NCBI GenBank assembly: GCA_030765065.1
Contig: CM060983.1
Coordinates: 47,118,067 to 47,182,066 of the forward strand
Reading direction: 5' to 3'
Length of the DNA stretch: 64,000 nucleotides
From: Deroplatys truncata
Taxonomy: Eukaryota > Arthropoda > Insecta > Mantodea > Mantidae
Part shown: piece by piece, positions 12,376 through 24,065 of the stretch
Layout of the letters: every line of letters begins with the position of its first letter
Position numbering within the stretch: position 1 is the stretch's first letter
The notes under the pieces: generated by a model
The model's input: the letters and a program-made list of their open reading frames with translations, nothing else
Told to the model about the DNA's origin: nothing
Database searches by the model: none
Position numbers and translations under genes: made by a program

Positions 12376-12404
12376 TACCCAAACCCATACTACGCTTCAC
12401 CCCA

Positions 12405-12535
12405 GGAATCGCCTACCAACCAGCAAAAACCGCGAAAAAACCCAAGGTCAAAGTTACTAGCCCACGGGAATCGAACCTGGGACCTGACGAATGCTAGCCT
12501 CGCATGTGACTGTGGAGTCATGTCCACGCTAAGGG
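12405..12535 (-). mobile_element. SINE head fragment
   Basis: On the minus strand this reads as a tRNA-like head with B box ggttcgattcccgtg, then a stretch whose plus-strand form is caggaatcgcctaccaacca and aaccgcgaaaaaaccc, as at 30280-30330. Only about 130 bases are kept. It abuts the 105-bp array directly. Confidence 0.65.
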
Positions 12536-13032
12536 AAGCCCGATACTCTCGATATGGGGTGGGTTCTCTGTGGGCAGAAATTAGAGGATGAACTCGTCGC
12601 GTGGAGCACTTTGGCCGTTTTAAGACTTGCGCTACAGCAGTTTTGTAATTAGTCTGCCTATTAATACAAGAGCAGGATGTTGGGAGGATCTCAGATATTT
12701 TAGAAGGCAATGCAGCAACGCCCATCGATCGGATGCTTGGCGTTTCAGATTCTGGCAGCATCTCGTGGAGTGCAAATATCCATTCCGGTATATGACATGC
12801 ACTTTATGGTGAGTATATAAACATCTCATCTCGCGCTGGAGGGCGAGACTGTTTTCTTACCTCCCAGTGTAGGGAAGAGTGATACTGTTACTCTGAGAGG
12901 CAAGATAGAAAGCACCCTTTCCTAGCGACCATACCACCTAGCTCTCAGACCAAGCTTAGTTCTAGCATAAAACTGTTTATGGTCGCTTCAGACGAGAAAA
13001 AATTAATTATATATGAAAAACAATTTACTAAT
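12536..13032. other. Anonymous region with a TATA-like segment
   Basis: Contains gagtatataaacatctcatc at about 12812-12831, which resembles a TATA box upstream of a start site, but no gene or LTR terminus can be tied to it. ORFs of 61-65 codons on both strands here have no motifs. Confidence 0.3.
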
Positions 13033-13038
13033 ATTTTT

Positions 13039-14884
13039 ACTTTCTCGCTACTTATAGTAAGTAGAGGAAGTATTGCATTCCATCCAAACATTCGATGTCG
13101 AGATTTCACCGGAAATAGATATTTTAGGTCCCCTGAATAAAAAAAAAATTAGAAAAAGTTTGGCGTACAAGCGACCGCTTGTGTGTCTGTATATCTGTGA
13201 ACAGCATTACTCAAAAACAAAGGTCGGATAAATACCAAATTTGGTATTTAGGTTCAATACGTTCCAAACATATTACACGGAACTATTTTTAAATAAATCT
13301 CCACACCACAACTACCCTTTATATGGAAATTTTTTCGAAATGTTTAACTTTTTTTTTTAAATGGCTCTGACGATTTTGATTAAAATACCATATATTAAAG
13401 ATGCTTACATGGCAAATAAAATTTATATTTTTAATTTTTTGGGAATAGTCTGTGAATTCCACTTCATTTGGAAGAAATTTTATATAATCTTGAATAACTG
13501 GCAAACCTTAAGATATAGACGAAAACGTATTCTGAATAAGTTGTTTGTTACTTCACGTATGGAAAGCCAATTTGAAATAGAAGTTGTATTGAAATTCAAC
13601 TGTTGGTAAGCCGAACTTTAAGTAGTTGCAACTGCATGTATGCTAAAAAGTTTCCGGTAGCCTTCACCCCAAATTTACTTTCCGGTGGCATTTGCCCCCC
13701 CAAAAATGTTTAAAAATATTAACTTTGTAATTTTACTGTTTCTTTAAATACTATATAATTATGTTTGCCTCGGCTGCGTCATTATTATTGTTAGAGACAT
13801 GTTTCTCTTTGCAGGGTTTGGTGCGACTGCAGAATGTAGGCTTACACAGATTATAATTTTACTCCACTCCTTTTATTAATGCTTGACACGATTTAAATAA
13901 CACTTCACTGATATAGGGGGAGAGCTGTGAGATTTTTTTATTAATTACTTGCACTTTTTTAACACGCAAAACTATTTTCGTCTCACACGAATATGTTTTA
14001 AATTTCTTGAGGACATGTCTTGCGTCCAGTTATGAGCGCTGTCTACAAGCAACTGACTTGATTTCTACCGCCTAAATTTGTAATTTTCTGTATTTCAAGC
14101 GTCTGATTGGCTATTCCTAATCCAATAGAATACTTTTATTGAACTAAAGCTTTTTCTGGTTGTTGATTGGCTATTTTATACACTGTCACAAAAATCACAT
14201 TGTTGCTTCCAAGAATTACAAGTAGTATTGTTAAACTTTCAAATTCATTATTGCCTCAAGGTTACCTCATTGTTAGCAACTTTTAACCTATTATTATCAC
14301 AGCTCCTACATTATTAAATTACGTAATACATTCACATAACATTATTGAATATGTATACAATAATATAGACATTTACAATGACTGTAAAATACACTTTTTT
14401 ATATATTGTTACATACACATATTGTTGGGCTGTTATTGAATTATATATTATATAATTAGACTGAAATTATTTGTGTTAAAAATACTGCCTCAATTCCACA
14501 AAAAGTAAATCTCTTTAAAGGACACAATTTATCCCAATTAAGTTTTATTGTAGTATAAGCCATTTCTTAGAGATCCGTTATTAATGTTTTGAATTGTTCG
14601 TTTTCTGGTCATTTTTGTCCTAAGTCCTGTCAACATTCAGCTGTTTCCCGTGATTGCATGGAAACAGTATTGAATTTTAAGGTCAGCCTATAGCGTCCAC
14701 TTCTTAAAGATTTAACTATCGCTGTTCCCTTTGTATATATAACGAAATGTGTAATGTAGCTATTTGTGCAAAAGTTTATTTGGATTAAAATGAAGTAGAT
14801 AGAAAAATAAGCTTTAGTAAGAATATTTTGTATACGCACTAATAAACGATAGATAGAGAAGGTCATGTGAATGTATCACATCAG
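13039..14884 (-). repeat. R1 subfamily II copy split by an LTR-like insert
   Basis: The left piece is 13039-13532 and the right piece 14493-14884. Their junction reconstitutes the gacgaaaacgta / cacaaaaag continuity of intact copies. ATTTTT flanks both ends (13033-13038 and 14885-14890). The microsatellite is reduced to gtgtgtctgta. Confidence 0.85.
13533..14492 (-). mobile_element. LTR-like element, copy b (probable solo LTR)
   Basis: 960 bases starting TGAATAAG and ending GCCTCA, that is TG...CA termini, flanked by ATTC on both sides (13529-13532, 14493-14496) and interrupting an R1 copy whose halves rejoin cleanly. On the minus strand it starts TGAGGCAGTATTTTTAAC as copy a does. CCAAT-type and AATAAA-type signals are present. 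Size, TG/CA ends and a 4-bp duplication fit a solo LTR left by recombination. The internal region and its proteins are absent. Confidence 0.7.
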
Positions 14885-14890
14885 ATTTTT

Positions 14891-15470
14891 CTATGTAGTA
14901 GTGCTATTATACAGGCTGCAAGAGCTATTAATGCCATTATTGTAGTCGCTGATTCTACATACTACATTGAATTAAATATTACAGTAACCTCTCTTACCTT
15001 TTATATACGTACAGAAACTAGAAGAAGTATTGTATTCCACCCAAAAATTCACAGTCCTGTCCTTCGTTCGCTAGCCCAGTCTAGTCCAATAACCCTTGAA
15101 AAAGAACTGGGGCGAAGTTCAAGTATACTATCCCACAGCTTTAGTCACCATAGAATTTCACAGAATACAAAGCAGCAAAACTTTAAAACGCGAGGAAACA
15201 GGGGCTGCAGTAAAATATTACTGGAGACTGTATATATTAAAACTTCTAGTACAGTAATTTTGCCTTTAAATACTGCAAAAAATGGAACGTTTTTGAAAAG
15301 CTAGGATATAGAATTATTTTGGAAGAACAAAATCAGAAAATCACATCGTTTTCGGTTTTCTTTGAATTTCATTTTTTCAGCAAACCTTCGCCTTAGCAAC
15401 GAAATGTCAATGTTTATAATACAAGCTTTTATTTAATGTGTATGCATTATAGTATTACTTTATCCATCAT
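14891..15470. other. Anonymous region with a short R1 scrap
   Basis: A 145-codon frame (14867-15304) starts in an R1 end and has no recognisable domain, so I do not call it a gene. At about 15012-15052 the segment agaagtattgtattccaccc is a fragment of the R1 hairpin side in the minus orientation. Confidence 0.4.
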
Positions 15471-16600
15471 TTACCTCATTGTAGGTAAGGATGTACTTTA
15501 CTCCACCCAGAAAAGTTCGTGTCTGTATTTTTAACACTTAAAGGATTTCAGTCAAATTATATAATATGTAAATTCAATAACAGCCCGCCTTGAAGCAATA
15601 TGTGTATGTAATAATTTATAAAATGTATATAAGTCATTGCATATGCTTATATTACTATATACATGTTTAATAATGTTATGTGAATGCATTTCGTAATTTA
15701 ATAATGTAGGACCTGTGAGAATAATAAGTTAAAAGTTGCTAACAATGAGGTAACCTTGAGGCAATAATGACTTTGAGAGTTTAAATGTTACTTGTGATTC
15801 TTGGAAGCATTAATGTAATTTTAGTGACAGTTTGTAAAAATAGCCAACAACCAGAAAAACTTTAGTTAAATGCAGGTATTCTATTGGAGTAGGATTAGCC
15901 AATCAGAGACTTGAAATACAGAAATTTACAAGTTTAGACGGTTGAAATCAATTCCGTTGCCTCCAAACAGTGCTCATAACCAGACGTGTTGCCTGACAGT
16001 GCTCATAACTGGATGCGTTGCTTGTGCGTCCTCGAGAGATTTAATACGTATTCGTGTGAGAAGAAAAATTAATTTTACGTGTTAAAAACTGTAATTAATT
16101 AATAAAAAGAATCTCACAGCTCTCATTGTCAGTGAAGTGTTGTTTAAATCGTATCAAGTATTAATAAAAAAAGTGAAGTAAAATTATAATCTGTGTAAGC
16201 CTACATTCTTGTCGCATCACAACCCTGCTTAAGAGAAACGTGTCTCTAACAAATACTGACGCAGCCGAGGCAAACATAAACATTAAATATATAACATCTA
16301 AAGAAATCTTAAAAGTACAAAGCTATTATTTTTAAACTTGTAGCAAAGGCCACCTGAAAATACGTTTGGGGCGAAGGCTACCGGAAACTGTTTACTATAC
16401 GTGCGGTTGCAACTACTACAAGTTCGGCTCCCCAACATTGAAATATAATACAACTCCTTCAAATTGACGCCCAAAGCGCGGTGCAAACTTCTACAACAAA
16501 ACAACTTTCTTCAAATTGGCGCAAAACGTGGGGCAAATAATAGCAATACAACACAATAATATATAACTTCTTCAATGTGTGTGTATGAATAACATTACTA
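15471..16600 (-). repeat. R1 remnant interrupted by LTR-like copy c
   Basis: Left scrap 15471-15519 (ctcattgtaggtaagg, tccacccag) and right scrap 16575-16600 (gtgtgtgtatgaataacatt) are consecutive parts of an R1 copy in the minus orientation. Confidence 0.55.
15520..16574 (+). mobile_element. LTR-like element, copy c
   Basis: Colinear with copies a and b from tgtctgtatttttaacac to cttcttca. It contains a ttagccaatcagag CCAAT-type segment, a second partial duplication of gcgttgcctgacagtgctc, an aattaataaaaagaatctc segment and two leader-like segments (gacgcccaaagcgcgg; ggcgcaaaacgtggggc) of the form seen at retroelement primer-binding sites. No target duplication is evident, so ends are approximate. 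Confidence 0.55.
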
Positions 16601-17303
16601 AAAACCTGTGATACGTTCACATGACATTCTTTACCCTCTATATTTATTAGTGGGTATACAAACAAACCTTACTAAAGCTTATTTTTTATCTACCTCATTT
16701 TAATCCAAATAAAACTTTGAAAAACAGCTACATTACACATTTCGTTATAGATTCAAAGGGAACAGCGATAGTCAAATGTTTAACAACTGGACGCTATATG
16801 CTGCCTTAAAATTCCATACTGTTTCCACTTAATCGCGAGAAACAACTGAAAATCGATGGGAGAATGACGAAGTGTTGAATAATTCGAAGCTTTAGCCATT
16901 TCTGAGATATCCATAATTAATGCCACAGAAAAACCTATTTTAAGTAAATTGTGTGCTTTAAAGAGATTGCATTCTTTATTTGGTAACTCTTCGTCTATCG
17001 TTTAATGTTTACCAATTACATAAGATTATACAAAATTCCTTCGAGTTCACAGACTATTTCCAGAAAATTTAAGATATACTGTTTATTTATCATGCATATA
17101 TCTTTAATATATGGTATTTTAATCAAAACCGTTAGTCATTATTTAAAATTCAATATTTTCAAAAAATGTTCCATATAAAGAGTAGTTGCGAGTGGAAGAT
17201 TTTCTTACTCAAGGGACCTCAAAACATATATTTCTGGTGAAATCTTAGTGTTGAATTTTTGGGTGGAATACAATACCTTCTCTGTACATGGTGGAGAAAG
17301 TAA
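16601..17303 (+). repeat. R1 repeat, subfamily II, internally deleted
   Basis: Starts cctgtgatacgttcacatg and keeps the cattttaatccaaataaa block. It loses the segment between gattttctt and actcaagggacctcaaaac (near 17205), so the microsatellite is absent, and ends at a worn hairpin end, tggtggagaaagt. Confidence 0.8.
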
Positions 17304-17311
17304 AAAAGAAA

Positions 17312-17689
17312 TGTCGGATAAATATCACACTTGATGTTCCAAAGAAACGACAGGATTTTCAAGAAAATCTTCGCTTCCCATACCAACTTTTACGCAAGAA
17401 ATATTTTGTTATTGCTTATTTATTCAAAAGTGGGTTTGATGAGTTTGATTAAAATGCCACATGTTAAAGATACGCAATATCTGATATTTCTTGGGAATAA
17501 CCCGTGATGGCCTCTTCATTCAGAATTTATAATTTTGTATTGCTGATAAAATAAGAGACAAACACTTAGTGCATGAACAATGTAAATCTTGAAATGTGAA
17601 ATAATGTTTTGTAATACTAACAATTTCTGAAAGAGTCGTTGCTGTTGATTTGAACTTTTCAACATGTTTTTGAATAATTTTTCGTTTTG
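17312..17689 (-). repeat. R1 internal fragment
   Basis: Starts at gtcggataaatatcacac (just inside the microsatellite) and ends near tttttgaataatttttcg. Both element ends are missing. It abuts a complete copy in the same orientation. Confidence 0.65.
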
Positions 17690-18506
17690 ACTTTCTCTAC
17701 TACGTATACTAAGTAGGGGAAGTATTGTATTCCACCCAAAAATTCGATACCGAGATTTCACCGGAAATATATGTTTTGAGACCCCCTGAATCCAAAAAGA
17801 GCATTTTTGGAAACATGTCCGTGTGTGTGTCTGTCTGTGTGTCTGTCTGTGTGTCTGTGAACAGCATAACTCAGAAACGAACAGTGGGATAAACACCAAA
17901 CTTGGTATTTAGGTTCAGTATCTTCCAGAGATGCGACACGAAGGTTTTCAAGAAAATCCCCCCACCCCAGACTACCCTTTACATGGAACATTTTGCGAAA
18001 ATTTTAATTTTCTCAAAAACGGCTCTAACGATTTTGATTAAAATATAATATGTTTAAGATATTTTCATAACAGATGAAATGTATATCTCGAATTTTCTGG
18101 GAATGTCTCCAAAAGTATTTTTCATTGTGAACGACTTTTGCATAACTGGTAAACCATAAGAGATAGACAAAATTTTACTACACAAAAAATGTAGATCGCG
18201 TTAAAATACACAATTTATGTCGTGCACATTCGTTTTGTTGGTGAACCATTTTCTAGATATTGCTTGTTATTCCCTTAAATTTTCCAATACTTTTTCCCAA
18301 ATTCGTTTTTCATTTTTTTTGTCCTGGTAATGCAACCAGCTCTTAAAATATTTGACTATCGCTTAAAGCCTACCATATTCCCCTTGCATCTACAAGAAAA
18401 TTATCAATAAGATTGACATCTCGATATCTCGATTAACATGAAGTATATGGAGAATAAGCGTTTGTAAAAATAGTTTGTACAAGTCATATGAGTGTAACAC
18501 TTCAGA
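17690..18506 (-). repeat. R1 repeat, subfamily I, full length
   Basis: From ACTTTCTCTACTACGTATAC to gtaacacttcaga. The microsatellite is gtgtgtgtgtctgtctgtg with several tctg interruptions (17818-17858). It forms an inverted pair with the copy starting at 18666. Confidence 0.9.
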
Positions 18507-18640
18507 GTTTTAAAGATTTGACTGTCGCTACAGCCTCCTATATCCCCTAGTACCTACAAATAAATTTATAATGAAACCGTTTGTTTTTTTTTATCTCGAT
18601 TAACATGAAGTAAATATAAATATAAGTTTTTGTAAGAATA
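18507..18640 (-). repeat. R1 tail fragment
   Basis: Contains atttgactgtcgct, cccctagtacctac and tatctcgattaacatgaag in the order of the CTGATG half of a minus-oriented copy. Confidence 0.6.
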
Positions 18641-19169
18641 TTTTGAAAAATATGTATATAAAAATCTGATTGTTGCACTTACATGACGTTCTCTACTCTT
18701 GTACAAACTATTTTTACAAACGCTTATTCTCCATATGCTTCATGTTAATCGAGATATTAATCTTATTGCTAATTTTCTTGTAGATGCAAGGGGAATTGGT
18801 AGGCTTTAAGCGATAGTCAAATATTTTAAGAGCTGGTTGCTATGTGGAGCATTCCATTCTCTTTGTATGTCCAGGACATAAAAAATCGAATAACAATTTG
18901 CGATTTGGGAAAAAGTATTAAGTACTGGAAAATTCAAACAAATAACAATGAATATCTCGGAAATGGTTCACTCCACAAAAAAATGTATTTTACATAAATT
19001 GTATATTTTAACGAAAATGTACATTTTTTGTGTAGTAAAGTTTTATCATCTCTTACGGCTTACCAGATATGTCAAAGTCATTCAGAATAAAAAGGACTTT
19101 TGGGGATATTTTCAGAAAATTCAATGTATAACTACATTTTATTTACCATGAAAATATCTTAAACATATA

Positions 19170-20549
19170 CACTGCCGTTCGTGAAAATTGAAACACCCAG
19201 AAAATAATTTCCCAAATAACTCCAAACTTGATGGAAATGTAGAAGAATTTGCAGGCAATAAGTGATTAGGTTTGCAGAGAGATGGGGTACATGTAGGCCG
19301 AGCAGAGCCCTCTCGTGTCGGTCCGACAAGGTCAGTGTTGCGCCTAGTGTAGTCAGGGCAGAGCTGTCAAACAAGATGGAAACATTAAAAAGAGTGTCAG
19401 TATGCCTCGTTGACTCAAAGGGAGCCATATCGGCATGTGAGTGAGTTCGAACCGGGCAGAAGCGAGTTTGTCAACCGTGACATTTCGGCTCGTACAGGGC
19501 ATGCTACTATGACAGTGATGCGTGTGTGGAAGGGGTAGATGAAGGTCGTACGCAGCGAAGAGCGGGTATTAGACCACGGAACATGACCACAGCACGGGAT
19601 AACCGTCATCCTGTTCGCATGGCCATAATGGACCGTACAGCGTCATCCACAGTGTTGGCTCTATGCTGGAGCACTGCAACAGGTATGAACTTGTCTGCAT
19701 CAACGGTTCATCACCATCTGCTGCAGGTTGGACTGGTTGTATGCATGCCATTACGTGGCTTCCATTGTCCAGAAACCACAAGCTCCCCCGACTGCAATGA
19801 GCACGTAAACACCGTCACTGGGGGGGATGAGTGGCAAAATGTAGTCTTTTCGGATGAGTTCCGCTTCAACGTGTCCTACAGTGAGGCCACATACGTGTCC
19901 CGCGGTACCGTGGTGATCGCAACCTGGAGGGCTGCGTTGTTCAGTGGCATAGCGGACAAACGCCAGGTGTGATGGTTTGGGGCGCCATTGGTTACAATAA
20001 CCGATCTCGCCTCCTACGAATTGAGGACACTTAGAATAGCAACTGGTACCTAACGGTGATTGTAGAGCCTGAGGTACTCCACCTGCTTTATCTCCACAGG
20101 CCACATTTCAACAGGATAATGCCCGGCCACATATTGCGAGGAATGTAAAGTCTTCTTCGAAAAGCGACGGGTACCATTGCTTCCCTGGCCTAAACATTCA
20201 CTTGACGTGCCACCGATTGGACATATCTGGGATATGATTGGTTGGCACCTGGTGCGTCACGGTCCTCCAGTAACCAGTGTCACAGATTTGTGGGCTCGAA
20301 TAAAAACTGCGTGGAGGGAATTCCCTCAGGAACTTATTCAGAACCTTTTTGATCCAATGCCATGGCGTATACCAGCTCTAATTGCAGCGCATGGAGGCCA
20401 CACCAAATACTGAATATTAGAGCTCAGAGGTCATGTACAGGTTTGAAAAGTTTATCATTTGTTACTTGTCATGTACCTAATCTGTGGTATTAAATTTCTT
20501 GAATTCATGCATTTCCTTCTCGGTGTTGTAATTTTCAGAAACGGCAGTG
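19170..20549 (+). mobile_element. Tc1-like DNA transposon, degenerate
   Basis: Terminal inverted repeats CACTGCCGTT(C)GTGAAAATT at the left and AATTTTCAGAAACGGCAGTG at the right, with TA on both sides (19168-19169, 20550-20551). The 1380-base length is usual for a Tc1 element with one transposase gene. The gene inside is broken (see the overlapping pseudogene). Confidence 0.92.
19440..20413 (+). pseudogene. Tc1 transposase remnant
   Basis: Pieces in different frames follow Tc1-transposase order: a segment reading NRDISARTGHATMTVMRVWK (about 19471-19530), the frame 19526-19972 with the first catalytic aspartate in VFSDEFRFN, then a segment with QDNARPHIARNVK (about 20112-20150), then the C-terminal frame 20177-20413 with WPKHSLDVPP. 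The usual third acidic residue lies in a motif of the form SPIEHVWD. Here the motif reads PPIGHIWD, so the glutamate is glycine. With several frameshifts and the lost residue this copy cannot encode active enzyme. Confidence 0.9.
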
Positions 20550-20876
20550 TAATATTTTAATCAAAGTTCGTTAGAGCTATTATAGGAAAATCAAAATTTT
20601 TTATAAATGTTCCACGTAAGGGGTAGTCTGGGGTGGGAGGATTTTCTTGAAAATCTTTGCGTCGCATCCTTGGAAGATACTAGACTCAACTACTAAGTTT
20701 GTATTTATCTGACGTTTCGTTTTTGACAAACACACGCGACAGTTTACAAAAATGCTTTATTTAGATTCAGGGCACCTCGAAACATGTATTTTGGGTGCAA
20801 TCTCGTTAGTTTTTGGATGGAATGTAATATTTCCCCTACTTACTATACGTAGTGGAGAAAGTAACAGATGATAATA

Positions 20877-20912
20877 TGTTTAGAAAGTGACGTGAATGTA
20901 ACATCCGAAATT
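20877..20912 (-). repeat. R1 end scrap
   Basis: tagaaagtgacgtgaatgta and the following acatccga match the CTGATG end of a minus-oriented copy. Nothing further of the element is attached. Confidence 0.45.
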
Positions 20913-20980
20913 TGTTAACTACAAAGCTACTGAAGGCCCAGAAAATGCATCCTCAATCATGTAAAAAAACAACTTGATAT

Positions 20981-21505
20981 TGTAACACCCCTACCGGGGG
21001 TGGTTACCCCGCAGTAGTTGGTTACACTAGCGGGGGTGATACCTCATAGATGAGGGATGCGTCGGTACTGGGGTGGTAGGTAGGCCAGGGTGGCGTTCTA
21101 GGATGGAGGTATTTAAATAATGCACAGGGGATGCATTGAACCAATAAATTGTATTATTGCGTTAGTGTGAGTACATTAGGCCCCGTAGGTGGGCCACTCA
21201 GATTGGGGTGAAGCCCGGCAAGCAAGCAGAACTTGCCTGTTCACCAGGTGTTGCGTTGGCGACTCGTGTAAGGTAAACAGACCTCAGGTCGTCGATGATA
21301 CAACTCTCCCTTCAACTGATTATTACGTCGATTTCCACAATGATTCATACAATCGTTTCTGACACTTCCTTCCGAGAACTCCTTTTCTCGAGTCAAACTC
21401 CCGTAGTATAAATACATACAGAAGAGCTGACTCGGCATTCCTTAGCGCGGTCGTGTTGAGGTAACCTCGTAATGTAATCCTCGGCGCTCAACCTGGTCCG
21501 CTACA
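20981..21505 (+). mobile_element. Solo LTR with 4-bp target duplication
   Basis: 525 bases beginning TGTAACACCCC and ending CCGCTACA (TGTA...TACA inverted tips), flanked by ATAT on both sides (20977-20980, 21506-21509). It is G+C-richer than its surroundings. TATAAATA at about 21407 lies about 100 bases from the 3' end, the usual promoter place before R and U5. An AATAAA-like signal occurs at 21145. Strand is chosen from the TATA placement and is less certain than the boundaries. No primer-binding site, coding sequence or second LTR is adjacent, so this is a solo LTR. Confidence 0.85.
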
Positions 21506-21509
21506 ATAT

Positions 21510-22954
21510 CCATGCTGCCGAATTCCGGCACAATCCACAATTGGGACAGAAGCAATGTGGTATCAAAGGGTATGAAAGCCGTTTCCAGTTTTTCTATTCA
21601 TACTTTAAACCCTTTTCCACCCTCTTTGTCACGTAACATTGGATAACATCTCACGTACCACCAATAAGGCTATGTGACTCTCACGACCGTTGCTGTGGTA
21701 CTCTGGTATAGAACTGTATTGATAGTTCTGGCTGAAAGACCTGATGCGTGCATGGAGAAAAGTTCCACTGTATCGGTTTTACAAAATTATATTGAAATCA
21801 TATAATCAACCTCGGTTTGTAAATAATAATTTACATTAATTGGCTTTAGCACCACTGGTTATTTAATATCCTGGAAGGTAATTATATCATTTTGGAAATT
21901 GTACGTAATTTATCACCATTATTAGAAACATGTGCACACATTTTATACTAAATAGCTTTAAAATTACAGAAACTAATTCAGCCATATTGTCCTTTAACTC
22001 ACTTTAAAGGAATTCATGTCCATATTCATCATTTTCATAATATTAAACATCATGTAAGTGCTCCAAAACGGCATTTCTGTTCTAAATCAACCTTTTGGAT
22101 ACATACTGTAAGAGTTCAGTGGCATAATTAAGAAGATTTCTAGTGGATAGTGCCTTTATTAAAGCTTGGCAGCAACCACAGTTCCCAATACTATTGTACT
22201 GTATCTTACATACTTTCTAAGAACAAAGCGTTACTTTTGGAACTGATTATAAAAATACTCGAACCATCACATTAGTGCAAATTTAAAGGACTGTTGCACT
22301 CAAACTGCGTATCTACACAAACAGCTATTTTGAAAAGGTTTCATTCTCATAACAGTTCCAAAAAATAACGGTCACAATATTTTTTTCAGGTTCACACATC
22401 AAACTTTGAATAGAAATTGAAAGGAGCAAAATTATTTGTATCACATTTTCTCCACCTCCAGTGAAATGTTTCGCAACATTGCAGGGCTTACCGCGCTGTC
22501 CTACGTGACAAGCCAGCTGTCGTATGAATGAAGTAAACAACGCCGCTCTCGTTGGGAGAAAAGGGATTGTGCATATGAAGTGTTTACGTATTAATATTTG
22601 ATCTCGACTGGCTGAAAAAAGTTCTACGCTCAACGTAAGGTGCAGAGCAAAACAAATGTTCAACGCACTTTAGGCGGGAGAATTAAAGTAAATATTCACA
22701 TAAATTGTTGGCATAACGTTCTAAAAACACAGTTGCTACTAGTAACTATGTTATGATTGAATTCTTGGTCCTGATGTAGTGGTCATTAACAAATCCTATG
22801 CATACTTCAAAATACTTATCATTGGATTATAGTATAAGTTCGTAATCCTAAGTGTATTTGTTTGCATCATATGTCCTCAAATAACTAAGACGTCAGCCAT
22901 CCAAGCTATTATTCGTTTCCAGATTTTACTCTCTCAGCAGCAGGATACATTTTT
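21510..22954. other. Anonymous region
   Basis: 1.4 kb without a recognised repeat. A 112-codon minus-strand frame (22325-22663) starts with a hydrophobic run but matches nothing I know. I do not call it a gene. Confidence 0.4.
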
Positions 22955-23774
22955 ACTTTCTCTACTACGTATAGTAAGTAGGGGAAGTATTGTATTCCAC
23001 CCAAAAATTCGATACCGAGATCTCGTCGGAAATATATGTTTTGAGTCCCCCTGAATCCAAAAAAAAAGCATTTTTGGAAACATGTCCGTGTGTGTATCTG
23101 TGAACAGCATAACTCAGAAAAGAACAGTCGGATAAACACCAAACTTGGTATTTAAGTTCAGTATCTTCCAGAGATGCGACACGAAGGTTTTCAAGAAAAT
23201 CGCCCCACCCCAGATTACACTTTACATGGAACATTTTTCGAAAATTTTAATTTTCTCAAAAATGGCTCTAACGGTTTTGATTAAAATATCATATGTTTAA
23301 GATATTTTCATGACAAATAAAATGTATATCTCGAATTTTTTGGGAATGTCTCCAAACGTGTTCTGAACGACTTTTGCATAACTGCTAAACCATAAGAGAT
23401 ACACAAAATTTTACTACACAAAAAATGTAGATCGCGTTAAAATACACAATTTATGTTATATACATTTGTTTGTTGGGTGAACCATTTTCGAGATATTGCT
23501 TGTTATTCCCTTAAATTTTCCAATACTTATACTTTTTCTCAAATTCTTTATTCATTTTTATGTCCTGGACATGCAAAGAGAATGGAATACTCCACATAGC
23601 AACCAGCTCTTAAAATAGTTGACTATCTCTTAAAGCCTACCAATTCCCCTTGCATCTACAAGAAAATTAGCAATAAGATTAACATCTCGATTAACATGAA
23701 GCATATGGAGAATAAGCGTTTGTAAAAATAGTTTGTACAAGAGTAGAGAAAGTCATGTGAGTGTAACATAACAG
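22955..23774 (-). repeat. R1 repeat, subfamily I, complete with ATTTTT flanks
   Basis: 820 bases from ACTTTCTCTACTACGTATAG to GTAACATAACAG, with ATTTTT at 22949-22954 and 23775-23780. The microsatellite is short (gtgtgtgtatctgtg). This is one of the cleanest insertions for defining the element boundaries. Confidence 0.92.
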
Positions 23775-23794
23775 ATTTTTCTCATCAGACAAAG

Positions 23795-24065
23795 GAAGTG
23801 GCGCCACAGTAACGTCTGCGACTCGCATTCGGGTAGTACCGGGTTCCAACCTCATGGACCACCAACCTAGCGGAAGTATTTTTCGCGGTTCTCTTCGGAA
23901 AATTTATTCCGCGAATTTTCCTATTATCTCTTTCATCACTACCATATCAGACATCGGTCTGATCACCCATTATGGGTATGCTATGATCCAGGCTTGCTCC
24001 TTGACAGGCTACTGACTCAAGGCATAGGCTTGTAAGTCCTGCAAACAGGAGGTAATCCGTTAAGG
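23795..24065 (+). mobile_element. tRNA-derived SINE, partial
   Basis: tRNA-like head at about 23800-23870 with a B box of the form gggttccaacctc. The middle contains ttttcgcggttctcttcgg and a pyrimidine-rich run, as in the other SINE copies. The 3' block (caatagatc) is not found, so it is truncated or belongs to another subfamily. Confidence 0.65.

Larger units (their letters stand above)
18666..20862 (+). repeat. R1 subfamily I copy split by a Tc1 element
   Basis: Left piece 18666-19169, right piece 20550-20862. AAAAAT precedes the start (18660-18665). The join across the insert restores the ctt-aaacata-ta-atattttaatc stretch of intact copies. The right end is the hairpin ending tggagaaagt. 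Confidence 0.85.

Noticed and set aside
12812-12831. TATA-box-like promoter (gagtatataaacatctcatc)
   Set aside because: The motif is suggestive, but no LTR boundary, transcript unit or ORF follows it. In A+T-rich DNA such matches are common.
14867-15304. 145-codon ORF
   Set aside because: It starts inside an R1 end, includes a short R1 scrap, and has no recognisable motif.
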